Source: an uncultured Bacteroidota bacterium (GTDB lineage Bacteria; Bacteroidota; Bacteroidia; Flavobacteriales; Flavobacteriaceae). From it: a stretch of DNA of 64,000 nucleotides. Where the stretch lies: positions 1-64,000 of the forward strand of contig CAJXTX010000002.1 of the NCBI GenBank assembly GCA_913060705.1, in the 5' to 3' direction. Numbering within the stretch: the first letter of the stretch is position 1; every line of letters starts with the position of its first letter. Position numbers and translations under genes: made by a program. The notes under the pieces were generated by a model. It did not search any database. It had not been told where the DNA came from and saw only the letters and a list, made by a program, of their open reading frames with translations. Shown here in pieces: positions 48,374 through 57,665 of the stretch.

Positions 48374-49723
48374 ATGAAGTTTAGATTACTTAGTTTACTT
48401 ACGCTTATTAGTGCAATTACTTTCGCTCAAACCAAGCGAATGACCTTGCAGGAGTGTGTAGAGTATGCGCTAGAGAATAACATCACCATTGAACAATTCG
48501 AGTTGGATCTTGAATCTGCAGAACTCGGTGAACTCGAAGGACTCGGGCAATTCTTGCCGAGATTTAACGGGTCGATGGGGCTCAATGAGAGTAAAGGTTT
48601 TGGTATTGATCCGAGAACCAATACGGCCAATCCATCCTTGGTAGTTTTGCAAGGAAATTTCAACTTATCTGTAGGGTATACCCTCTTCGATGGATTGCGT
48701 AATATCAGAAGAGCCCAGCGTGCTGAGATCAATACGATTTCGAACCAGTACCGTTTGGCGAATCTCAAGGACGACATTCGTCTGAGCGTCGCAAACGCCT
48801 ACCTCAATGTCATTTCTTCGAAGGAGTCTTTAAAAGTAGCTAAAGCTCAGTTCGCAGTTACCGAGCAAGACCTTAAGCGTACCAGAGAATTGGTAGAGTT
48901 AGGGGTGGTTCCGAATGGAGATCTTTTAGAGATTGAGGCTACTGCAGCAAATCAAGAGCAGTCTATCGTGAATGCAGAGGCACGCGTAATCCTTTCGCGC
49001 ATTAATCTAGCTCAGTTACTACAGATCACCGATTACGAAAATTTCGATATCGCAGATGAATCTTTTGATGTTCCGAGTTCTACGATTCTAGACAAGTCTC
49101 CGAAACAAATTTTTACCAAGGCGATGAGCTTTAGAAATGACATTAAGCTTGCAGAGACAAATGTTGTGCTTTCAGAGCAAGATTTAAAGATCGCAAAGGG
49201 AGCGGCTTTACCGACGCTTAACGCCTTCATGAATTACAACACGTTTGCGAGTGATCGTTTTCAATTAGATGACACGGGGAACCTTATTCGTCCTGACCTC
49301 ATTGCTCAACTGGAAGGTAACGATGGTATTTCCTACGGTTTGTCGCTAAATATTCCAATTTTCAATGCCTTCTCTACTTCGAATAGTATCAAACGTGCAG
49401 CATTGAATGTGAAACGTTCAGAATTGCAATACGAGCAAACAAAGTTGGATTTAGAAAATGCAGTGAATCAAGCCTATAATGACGTGAAGACTTTTGCTAA
49501 GGCATACGAGGCTGCTCAAAAGTCGCTTGATGCGAGAAGGTTGGCGTATCAATATGCCAAAGAACGATTTGAGGTGGGGTTAATGAACTCATTTGATTTT
49601 AGTCAAGCACAGGCGCGTTTAGATAATGCAGAGGCAACGGTGATCCGCACGAAGTACGACTATATCTTTAGGTTGAAGATTCTAGAATTCTATTTTGGAA
49701 TCCCTATGGGAGTTTTAGATTAA
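48374..49723 (+). CDS. TolC family outer membrane efflux protein
   Basis: Signal peptide, MTLQECVEYALENNITIEQ, duplicated OEP architecture. Confidence 0.93.
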   Translation: MKFRLLSLLTLISAITFAQTKRMTLQECVEYALENNITIEQFELDLESAELGELEGLGQFLPRFNGSMGLNESKGFGIDPRTNTANPSLVVLQGNFNLSVGYTLFDGLRNIRRAQRAEINTISNQYRLANLKDDIRLSVANAYLNVISSKESLKVAKAQFAVTEQDLKRTRELVELGVVPNGDLLEIEATAANQEQSIVNAEARVILSRINLAQLLQITDYENFDIADESFDVPSSTILDKSPKQIFTKAMSFRNDIKLAETNVVLSEQDLKIAKGAALPTLNAFMNYNTFASDRFQLDDTGNLIRPDLIAQLEGNDGISYGLSLNIPIFNAFSTSNSIKRAALNVKRSELQYEQTKLDLENAVNQAYNDVKTFAKAYEAAQKSLDARRLAYQYAKERFEVGLMNSFDFSQAQARLDNAEATVIRTKYDYIFRLKILEFYFGIPMGVLD

Positions 49724-49751
49724 AGCTCCTTTAAAAAATCAAGGCTTATCT

Positions 49752-50471
49752 TTGAATATGCCAATTGTATTAGCTTTAGATACATCTACCAAGGGCTGCT
49801 CTGCAGCCCTTTTTGATGGACAAGATTGTCTTGTTCACCGCCAGGTAATTGAAGACGGTTTTGTGCATGCAGAACAATTGCATCTAATAGTAGATGGGCT
49901 GTTTGATGAGGTTCCTTATGGCTTGAAAGACCTTGAGGCCGTAGCCGTAGGGTCAGGGCCGGGCTCGTATACTGGTCTTAGAATTGGGGTTTCAGCGGCA
50001 AAGGGATACGCCTTCGCATTGGACAAGGAGTTGATAGGTGTAGATAGTTTAGCCCTGTTAGTACAACAAGGTAAAAGTGAAGTAAAGACCAAAATGTTAG
50101 GGGCTGAGGTCATTCTTTCAGTGATAGATTCAAGAAGACAAGAGGTTTATGCTAGAATTCAGCGTATATCAGGAGAGGTACTCCTAGAAACATCTTCTAT
50201 TGACTTAGAAGAATTTTCATTTGAACCCTATATAACAGCCTCTTCGGGTCTCATGATAGTTGGAGATGCGATTGAAAAGATGCGCACCTATTTAAATAAA
50301 CATGAAGCCCATTATTCCGTTACGTACTTAGAGGCTTATCCCAATGCTCGATTCATGGGCAATTTTGTCCAACACGCATTCGACAATCAGGCCTTTGAAT
50401 CACTTGTCTCTTTCGAGCCGAATTACATCAAGCCTGTATACATCACTCCACCAAAATCAGCAACTCCTTAG
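49752..50471 (+). CDS. tsaB: tRNA threonylcarbamoyladenosine biosynthesis protein TsaB
   Basis: LALDTSTKGCSAAL, VGSGPGSYTGLRIGVSAAKGYAFA. Confidence 0.94.
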   Translation: MNMPIVLALDTSTKGCSAALFDGQDCLVHRQVIEDGFVHAEQLHLIVDGLFDEVPYGLKDLEAVAVGSGPGSYTGLRIGVSAAKGYAFALDKELIGVDSLALLVQQGKSEVKTKMLGAEVILSVIDSRRQEVYARIQRISGEVLLETSSIDLEEFSFEPYITASSGLMIVGDAIEKMRTYLNKHEAHYSVTYLEAYPNARFMGNFVQHAFDNQAFESLVSFEPNYIKPVYITPPKSATP

Positions 50472-51304
50472 TCGGCCGCGTTTACGAGTACGCGGTGAGG
50501 GAATGGAATTTCGATTCCTTCTTCGTCAAATCTTCTTTTGATATTTTCAACCATCTCGAAGCGCGTTGGCCAGAACTCGTCTGTATTGGTCCAATAGCGG
50601 ATGGCCAAATCGACAGAGCTTTCTGCAAGTTCGTTTACAAGAACTGCAGGCATTTTCTCTTCTTCTTTGATGATGCGCGAATCATTCATGCACAATTCCA
50701 AAACCACTTCTCTAGCTTTTTGGATATTGCTAGAGTAGCTTATGCCAATAATGAGGTTTTCTCTTCGAATCGGTTCTGAAGAGTAATTGATGATTTTGTC
50801 GTTCGACAGGTTTCCGTTCGGAATCACCACAGCCTGATTGCTAAAGGTGGTCAGTTTAGTGTTGAATACGGTGATTTGTTTAACCGTTCCTTCAACCCCT
50901 TGAGCGGAGATAAAGTCTCCTACCTTAAAGGGTTTGAAAATTAAAATCAATATTCCTCCCGCAAAGTTAGATAGCGATCCTTGTAGGGCCAGACCCAGGG
51001 CCAAACCTGCAGCACCTAACATGGCAATGAGTGAAGAGGTTTCAACGCCCAACTGGGTGATCACCATAACAAGGAGAATCACTTTTAATGCGATGCTGAT
51101 AAAGTCCTCTAGAAACTGTTCTAGTGTACGATCGTAATCCTTCTTGTCAAAGAACTTGGCCACCCCTATATCGACCAGTCGAATAACCCACCATCCTACA
51201 AAAGCAGTTATAAAGGCAGTTATAATATTTGGTAGAACATCCCACAATAGCGCGATCAATTGTTCAAGATGCTGTTCGTAATCTCTAAAAGTTTGTTCGA
51301 TCAT
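50468..51304 (-). CDS. small-conductance mechanosensitive channel (MscS)
   Basis: AAGLALGLALQGSLSNFAGGILILIFKPFKVGDFI. Confidence 0.95.
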   Translation of the reverse strand: MIEQTFRDYEQHLEQLIALLWDVLPNIITAFITAFVGWWVIRLVDIGVAKFFDKKDYDRTLEQFLEDFISIALKVILLVMVITQLGVETSSLIAMLGAAGLALGLALQGSLSNFAGGILILIFKPFKVGDFISAQGVEGTVKQITVFNTKLTTFSNQAVVIPNGNLSNDKIINYSSEPIRRENLIIGISYSSNIQKAREVVLELCMNDSRIIKEEEKMPAVLVNELAESSVDLAIRYWTNTDEFWPTRFEMVENIKRRFDEEGIEIPFPHRVLVNAAD

Positions 51305-51308
51305 AACC

Positions 51309-53360
51309 TCAAGTGTATTTGAGCTGAGTAAAGAGTGCTTCGCTACTGTGAACGGGTAACGAACAGCTCCCCTTTATACAGGCAAAGATAGTTGTTTGGT
51401 CTAAATGCAGCTCTTGATTTAGGAGTCCAGAATCGGAGGGTTTTGTGGCGGCCGCTAGTGCACTATTGGGAAGGTAGCGAGCCGCTATTTGGGCGACCTC
51501 CAATTCATAATTTGGGCCTATCACGGCGATTTCATGAAAGTCAAAGATGTGATTTAAACTGGCTTGCATCCAATGGCTGTAGCTTCTAGGATGAGCCTTT
51601 AATTGCTCTTTTATGTTCTTGCACATTTGTGCCGAGTGAGCGCGAAAGGTTTCGTTTCTCAAAAGCACAGCCAGTCTTAAGAGATTTCGGGCCATGATCG
51701 CGTTTGAACTGCTAATCACATTGTCTTCGAGTTCTACGGTTCTTCGAACAAGCTTTCGCTGATGCTCTGAAGTGAAATAGAAAAACCCCTGTGGCTCCTT
51801 GAAATGATCTAAACAGTAACGGGTCAATTGGTCGGCCTTATCGATCATTTCACTGCGGTGTGTCACCTCGCCATAATCTAAAAAGCCTTGGATGGTCAAA
51901 GCGTAGTCTTCTAAAAATCCTTCTATGTTATTCTCATCGGACTGACGAATGCGGATAAGACAATTGTCCTCTTGTATCCGTTCACTTAGCAACGAATAGA
52001 GGCCATCAGCTCGAGTGATTAGTTTGTTCTTTAGGTCTGATTCGAGATCTAGATAGCGCAAGCAATGTGCGAATCCACTTAACACCAAAGCATTCCATGA
52101 GGTGATAATTTTGGTATCGCATGAGGGTTTTGCCCGGCGAAGCTGAAAGGCTTTAAGTTTTTGGAGTCCCTTGTCAATTTCGCTAATAACCTGATCTTCG
52201 CTAAGACTTAATGTTTTGGCGAGAGTTGCGAATGAGGCTGTTCTATAGAGTAGGTAATTGCCGTTTTCCCAATGCCCTATCTCATTGATCGAGTATACTT
52301 TTTCGAAGAGTGGAAATTGAGCACCTAAGGTCTCTTGCAATTCTTCACGGGTAAAGGTGTAATAAGCGCCTTCTTCTGGTTCTTGATGTCGGTTGAGCGA
52401 GTCTGCGTCTAGGGCTGAGTAATAACCTCCAGATGCTGAATCGAATAGCCACTCTTCAAAAAAGACTAAGGTTTGCTCGCAAACCTTTTGATACCATTTG
52501 TCTTTAGTAACGGCATAGGCTTTTGCATAAAGACTTAGTAGTTGAGCGTTGTCGTAGGCCATCTTTTCAAAATGAACGACGTGCCATTTAGCGTCAACAC
52601 TATATCTCGCAAATCCACCGTTGATCGGGTCGAAAAGGGACCCGTAGGACATGCAATCAAGAGTAGTGCGAAGGTGTTGAAGAAGGCGGTCATCCGGTGT
52701 CAGGTAGTTGAGGTGTAGCGCTAGCTCAAGCGTGTTGGGCATCATGAACTTTGGCGCTCCTCTGAACCCACCATTTACGGGATCGATTTGTGACAGAAAG
52801 TTTTCTTTTACCTCCTCTAGCTCTTTGTTTGTCCAGTGAAATTCTTCCTGAGAAACACTCGGAGTTTCGGCCATAGCTTTAAGCCCATTCGATAATTGGG
52901 TGGCGTACTCGAGTACGCGTTCAGGGTCTTCGGTATGAAGATGATGAAGATCTCTTAAAGCGCTCATCCAGCGCTCTTTTGGGAGGTAGGTCGCCCCCCA
53001 AAAAGGTCTTCCGTCTGAGAGGGTGACCACATTCAAGGGCCATCCGCCTGATCCGGTCATGAGTTGCAGTGCATCCATATAAAGGTGATCAATGTCTGGC
53101 CGTTCTTCACGATCGACCTTTACACAGATATAATGCGTATTCATGAGCTGCGCGACTTCTTCATCCTCGAAACATTCGTGCTCCATGACGTGGCACCAAT
53201 GGCAGGCAGCATACCCTATGCTGAAAAGCAACAGTTTTTGCTCGTTTCTTGCGCGTTCAAAAATGGCATCTGAGTACTCGATCCAATCAACAGGGTTGTG
53301 TTGGTGCTGTTTGAGGTAAAGCGATGAGGCTTTAGAAAGTGCATTGGATCTTGGCCTCAT
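51309..53360 (-). CDS. DUF255 / YyaL-like thioredoxin domain-containing protein
   Basis: NPVDWIEYSDAIFERARNEQKLLLFSIGYAACHWCHVMEHECFEDEEVA; 683 aa. Confidence 0.93.
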   Translation of the reverse strand: MRPRSNALSKASSLYLKQHQHNPVDWIEYSDAIFERARNEQKLLLFSIGYAACHWCHVMEHECFEDEEVAQLMNTHYICVKVDREERPDIDHLYMDALQLMTGSGGWPLNVVTLSDGRPFWGATYLPKERWMSALRDLHHLHTEDPERVLEYATQLSNGLKAMAETPSVSQEEFHWTNKELEEVKENFLSQIDPVNGGFRGAPKFMMPNTLELALHLNYLTPDDRLLQHLRTTLDCMSYGSLFDPINGGFARYSVDAKWHVVHFEKMAYDNAQLLSLYAKAYAVTKDKWYQKVCEQTLVFFEEWLFDSASGGYYSALDADSLNRHQEPEEGAYYTFTREELQETLGAQFPLFEKVYSINEIGHWENGNYLLYRTASFATLAKTLSLSEDQVISEIDKGLQKLKAFQLRRAKPSCDTKIITSWNALVLSGFAHCLRYLDLESDLKNKLITRADGLYSLLSERIQEDNCLIRIRQSDENNIEGFLEDYALTIQGFLDYGEVTHRSEMIDKADQLTRYCLDHFKEPQGFFYFTSEHQRKLVRRTVELEDNVISSSNAIMARNLLRLAVLLRNETFRAHSAQMCKNIKEQLKAHPRSYSHWMQASLNHIFDFHEIAVIGPNYELEVAQIAARYLPNSALAAATKPSDSGLLNQELHLDQTTIFACIKGSCSLPVHSSEALFTQLKYT

Positions 53361-53363
53361 GTG

Positions 53364-54284
53364 CTAACCGTTTATGGCCACCACTTCAGCAACGGTATCA
53401 CCCATCATGTTTTTAAGCATGGTTTCAATCCCGTTTTTGAGGGTATAGGTAGAAGAAGGACATCCACTGCACGCTCCTTGCAATAAGACATGAACTTTTT
53501 TGGTCTCAGGATCGTATTTCTCAAACTGAATATTTCCGCCATCACTGGCTACTGCTGGTTTGACGTACTCATCTAGTATGGCCACAATCTGTTCACTAAT
53601 AGGATCATCGGCATTGATAGTTACAGTAGGGGTTTCTAATTCTTCAGACGATACACTCGTAGTGCTTTTGGCACCCCCTTGCGCCTTATGTGAATCCACC
53701 GCGAGGGCTCCAGTCGCTAAGAAGTTACTGATCAAATCACGCAGTTCAACCGTTATTTCGTCCCAGTTTCCGATGTCGTATTTAGTGACCGAGATGTAGT
53801 TCTCATCCATAAATACCTGTTTGACGTAGGGCTTCTTAAAGAGTTCGGTCGCTAATTGCGAGTGCTTAGCTTCGTCTATATTCTTGAACTCATAGAGTGC
53901 GGGTACAATGAGTTTGTTCGCCACAAACTTCATTACTGAAGGGTTTGGAGTCGCCTCTGCGTAGACGGTAACCGCAGCGGGTTGGTCTTTTGCCATCTCG
54001 TGTACCACGGGTTCTCCGGCATTTAAATATTCTACCAACTGTTGTGCGATAGCATCTTTGACCTCATTCCATTCAACGATATCGTATTTTTCTAGGGCTA
54101 CAAAATTGCTAGCGATATATACTTTCTTGACAAACGGAAGTTGAAACAACTCATAGGCCAAAGGAGCGTTTTTTGCTTCCTCAATCGAGTCAAATTCGTG
54201 AGCCTCTTCTACCAAAAAATGATTGGATTGAAACTTTAAGATGGCCGGATTAGAGGTTTCTATAGTGGTGATGTTGTATTCCAT
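53364..54284 (-). CDS. NifU/Nfu-family Fe-S scaffold with tandem Nfu_N domains
   Basis: C-terminal VLLQGACSGCPSSTYTLKNGIETML; two Nfu_N repeats; start at MEYNITTIE preferred. Confidence 0.9.
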   Translation of the reverse strand: MEYNITTIETSNPAILKFQSNHFLVEEAHEFDSIEEAKNAPLAYELFQLPFVKKVYIASNFVALEKYDIVEWNEVKDAIAQQLVEYLNAGEPVVHEMAKDQPAAVTVYAEATPNPSVMKFVANKLIVPALYEFKNIDEAKHSQLATELFKKPYVKQVFMDENYISVTKYDIGNWDEITVELRDLISNFLATGALAVDSHKAQGGAKSTTSVSSEELETPTVTINADDPISEQIVAILDEYVKPAVASDGGNIQFEKYDPETKKVHVLLQGACSGCPSSTYTLKNGIETMLKNMMGDTVAEVVAING

Positions 54285-54366
54285 GGCAATGATTTTATGC
54301 AAAGTTACGAAGTAGCGCAATTCATATGCTTCCCGTAAGTTTGTGGTTTCTAAAAAATGATGGAAT

Positions 54367-55248
54367 ATGAAGGCTTATGTTTTTCCTGGTCAGGGTTCAC
54401 AATTTGTTGAAATGGGCAAATCTCTTTATGAATCTAATAAAGAGGCGCAAGAGCTCTTTGAGCGTGCGAATGAGCAGCTCGGATTCAGAATTACGGATAT
54501 CATGTTTGAAGGCGACGCTGAAGCCTTGAAGCAGACCGAGGTGACGCAACCGGCCATTTTTATCCATTCAGTCATTACTGCACAGGTGTTACAGGATGCA
54601 TTCGATGCCAAAGCGGTGGCGGGTCATTCGCTAGGTGAATTTTCAGCCTTGGTTGCTGCTGGAGTGCTAAGTTTTGAAGACGGATTGTCTTTGGTGTCAA
54701 AGCGTGCCATGGCCATGCAACGTGCTTGCGGAATTGAACGCGGTACGATGGCAGCGGTTTTAGGTTTAGAAGATAAGATCGTCGAAGAGGTTTGTGCCTC
54801 GGCTGATGGGGTGGTTGTCGCAGCCAATTACAATTGCCCGGGTCAACTCGTGATATCTGGGGCCTTCGAAGCGGTTGAACGTGCGTGTGTAACCCTAAAA
54901 GAGGCTGGTGCACGTCGTGCATTACTGCTTCCCGTTGGTGGAGCGTTTCATTCACCGCTTATGGAACCTGCTCGAGAAGAACTGGCTTCTGCCATCGAAA
55001 GTACCCCATTTAATGCCCCAAAGGTTCCGATCTATCAAAATGTAACCGCTACAGCGGTAACTGAACTTGAGACGCTAAAAGAGAATTTGGTAGCTCAACT
55101 TACTGCGCCCGTGAAGTGGACGCAAAGTGTACAAAAGATGTGGAGCGATGGTTTTGACCAGTATGTAGAATGCGGTCCAGGTAATGTCCTGCAAGGATTG
55201 GTCAAAAAGATCGAACGAGAGGCAGAGGTGTCATCCGTACAATTGTAG
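54367..55248 (+). CDS. fabD: malonyl-CoA-ACP transacylase
   Basis: MKAYVFPGQGSQFVEMGKSL, AVAGHSLGEFSALVAAGVL. Confidence 0.96.
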   Translation: MKAYVFPGQGSQFVEMGKSLYESNKEAQELFERANEQLGFRITDIMFEGDAEALKQTEVTQPAIFIHSVITAQVLQDAFDAKAVAGHSLGEFSALVAAGVLSFEDGLSLVSKRAMAMQRACGIERGTMAAVLGLEDKIVEEVCASADGVVVAANYNCPGQLVISGAFEAVERACVTLKEAGARRALLLPVGGAFHSPLMEPAREELASAIESTPFNAPKVPIYQNVTATAVTELETLKENLVAQLTAPVKWTQSVQKMWSDGFDQYVECGPGNVLQGLVKKIEREAEVSSVQL

Positions 55249-55249
55249 T

Positions 55250-56527
55250 CTACGGTTTTACCACCAAATAAAGGTAGTAGAGCGCAAAGGCACTTAAAAA
55301 TACGATTCCGCTCCAACTTAAGATCTTCATAAGGGCTGAGGGTTGATGTATTTTGGGTGTCTGTGATGAAAAGATGAGTGCGTGATTCATGTAGCCTAAT
55401 AGGGGTGCAAATACAAATGAAGCAAAGGTTGCAATTGCAATAAGTCCTCCCATAGAACTAGAAAAGAACAAGATCACCACGAGATTTAGCGCAGCGAGAA
55501 GTAATACCGCTAAACCGTAAGGATTTTTCTTTGTTATTTCTAAACGATTGGCAAGATCTACTAACACCCTGGCCAAAGCGTCATGAGCGCTCAGACAGCT
55601 GCTAAACATGGCAGCAAGAGCCGCAATTGAGATGAAAATACGTGCCCAGTTTCCGAGTTGTAGGGTAAAAATGTCAGTGAGTTCTGCAGCAAACTTTACA
55701 CTACTGTCGCTAAGTACGGTACCTGAAGCATACAGCCCCATATACCCAATGTAGAAAAACAATACGGCTAAAATAGCTGTAATGACATACCCTAGATTGA
55801 ATTCTTTCAGCGCGTTTTTTACGCTGATTTCTTCTTTGCTCTGTTTGATTTTTTCGAGATTCCATAGGCTCACCCATCCAGAGGCTTCAACGGCAGTAGG
55901 CATCCACCCCACAAGGCTTATAATGAAAAGTACCCCTGCCGTATCGAACCAGGCTGGAGCTTGAAAATCTGGGTTTGATTGCGGTTCGGCGTTGAAAGTG
56001 ACCAGAAAAACGGTAGCCACAAGGGCGATGATTAATATGAATACAATGTATTTCAATGATTCTTCAAGTAGTTTATAGCGGCCAATGATGAGTACGGCAC
56101 TGATTAAAGCGAATAGCCCGACGGCAGCAGCGCTCGGAGAGGGTACGAGAGTGGTAAAAACATTCACGGTCATACCTGAGGTTACGCTGTATAACGCCGC
56201 CAAGATGGTAAAGGCACTTACGAGGTTCACTAGGGCGTACAAATACAAGAACCATCGGCTATGCGCGGCATATCCTTCAGTTAGACTTCTTTCTGTAGCA
56301 TGGGTAAAGCGTACCCCGAATTCAAAAAACGGAAACTTTAGCAGGTTGGCTAAAAGGATAGGAAGGATCATCAGCGGTCCATAAATAGCTCCTGCTTTGG
56401 TGGATAAAACAAGGTGTGAGGTACCAATTGCCATTGAAGCAAACAAAAGGCCCGGCCCCAGTTGATTAAAAAAACGACGTATCTTCACTAACCAAGGTTT
56501 TGTATAATCAAAGCCAATATATTTCAT
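55250..56527 (-). CDS. Nramp-family (SLC11-like) transporter, divergent
   Basis: LGPGLLFASMAIGTSHLVLSTKAGAIYG; the usual DPGN metal-site motif is not present. Confidence 0.8.
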   Translation of the reverse strand: MKYIGFDYTKPWLVKIRRFFNQLGPGLLFASMAIGTSHLVLSTKAGAIYGPLMILPILLANLLKFPFFEFGVRFTHATERSLTEGYAAHSRWFLYLYALVNLVSAFTILAALYSVTSGMTVNVFTTLVPSPSAAAVGLFALISAVLIIGRYKLLEESLKYIVFILIIALVATVFLVTFNAEPQSNPDFQAPAWFDTAGVLFIISLVGWMPTAVEASGWVSLWNLEKIKQSKEEISVKNALKEFNLGYVITAILAVLFFYIGYMGLYASGTVLSDSSVKFAAELTDIFTLQLGNWARIFISIAALAAMFSSCLSAHDALARVLVDLANRLEITKKNPYGLAVLLLAALNLVVILFFSSSMGGLIAIATFASFVFAPLLGYMNHALIFSSQTPKIHQPSALMKILSWSGIVFLSAFALYYLYLVVKP

Positions 56528-56548
56528 TTCTCTATAGGAAGTGACACT

Positions 56549-57547
56549 ATGAAAGCAAGACGACTTTTTTTTGGATTTGTGATCGGCTTCGATCTTCTTT
56601 TTCTAATTTATGTTTTGGGCCCCAGGGTAGAAGGAGTGTCCATGGACGTTACCTTACCCGAATTGGATTTCACAATAGAAAATATTGATACGTATCTTAA
56701 GGAGAAAGAGGCTCAATTTCCGGTAAAGCCAAACAACGAGTCGCGCGTGGTGTGGGCCAGCACTCCAGGAGAAAAAACAGATTATGCGGTGGTATACCTT
56801 CACGGATGGTCAGCATCGTCTGAAGAAGGTAATCCAGTACACCGTAAAATCGCAGAAGATTTAGGAGCAAACCTTTATTTGCCGCGCCTAGCCAGTCACG
56901 GTCTGGATGTAGAAGATGCGATGCTAGAACTCACGGCAGACGCCCTCATTGACTCTGCTAAAGAAGCCCTGGCTATAGCCCAATTACTTGGTGAGCGGGT
57001 GGTGATCATCGCTACTTCTAATGGAGGGGCGCTCGCCTTGCATTTGGCACGGGCAGTGAACAACCTTGATGCATTAGTACTGTATTCTCCGAACATCGAG
57101 ATTTATGATTGGACCGCTAAGTTATTGGACGATCCGTGGGGCTTACAGTTGGCCCGATTGATCAAGGGGTCTGACTTCAATGAGATTGAAATGCCCGAAA
57201 CCCGTAAAGCGTATTGGTATGACAAGTACAGGCTAGAGAGCCTACCGCATTTACAAGCCTTTGTTCATTACACTATGCGACCCGGTACATTCAGGGCAGT
57301 CAAGGCGCCTGTTTTTTTAGGTTACTATTACAAGAACGAAGAGGAGCAAGACAAGGTGGTATCGGTAGAAGCCATGCTTGAAATGTATCAATACCTAGGG
57401 ACCCCCGATAGTTTAAAGCAAAAAGTGGCATTTCCAAACGCGGGGGACCACATCTTAGCCAGTCCGCTCGCCTCTAAAGATGCAGAGGGTGTTTATCAAG
57501 CCTCTAAAACTTTCTTGAAAGAGGTCGCAAGATTACCTATTCGGTAA
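56549..57547 (+). CDS. alpha/beta hydrolase, membrane-anchored or secreted
   Basis: YLHGWSASSEEG, IIATSNGGALALHLA (nucleophile-elbow-like with Asn), late GDHI His. Confidence 0.8.
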   Translation: MKARRLFFGFVIGFDLLFLIYVLGPRVEGVSMDVTLPELDFTIENIDTYLKEKEAQFPVKPNNESRVVWASTPGEKTDYAVVYLHGWSASSEEGNPVHRKIAEDLGANLYLPRLASHGLDVEDAMLELTADALIDSAKEALAIAQLLGERVVIIATSNGGALALHLARAVNNLDALVLYSPNIEIYDWTAKLLDDPWGLQLARLIKGSDFNEIEMPETRKAYWYDKYRLESLPHLQAFVHYTMRPGTFRAVKAPVFLGYYYKNEEEQDKVVSVEAMLEMYQYLGTPDSLKQKVAFPNAGDHILASPLASKDAEGVYQASKTFLKEVARLPIR

Positions 57548-57665
57548 GATCTTAAACGTTTTAATATACTTCTGTGAATTGCTTTACGATTTACCTGAAA
57601 TCTAAGGCCTTTACTTTCAATTTTGCCTTGAAATACCTAAACTTGAGGATCATCAATCATCATCC

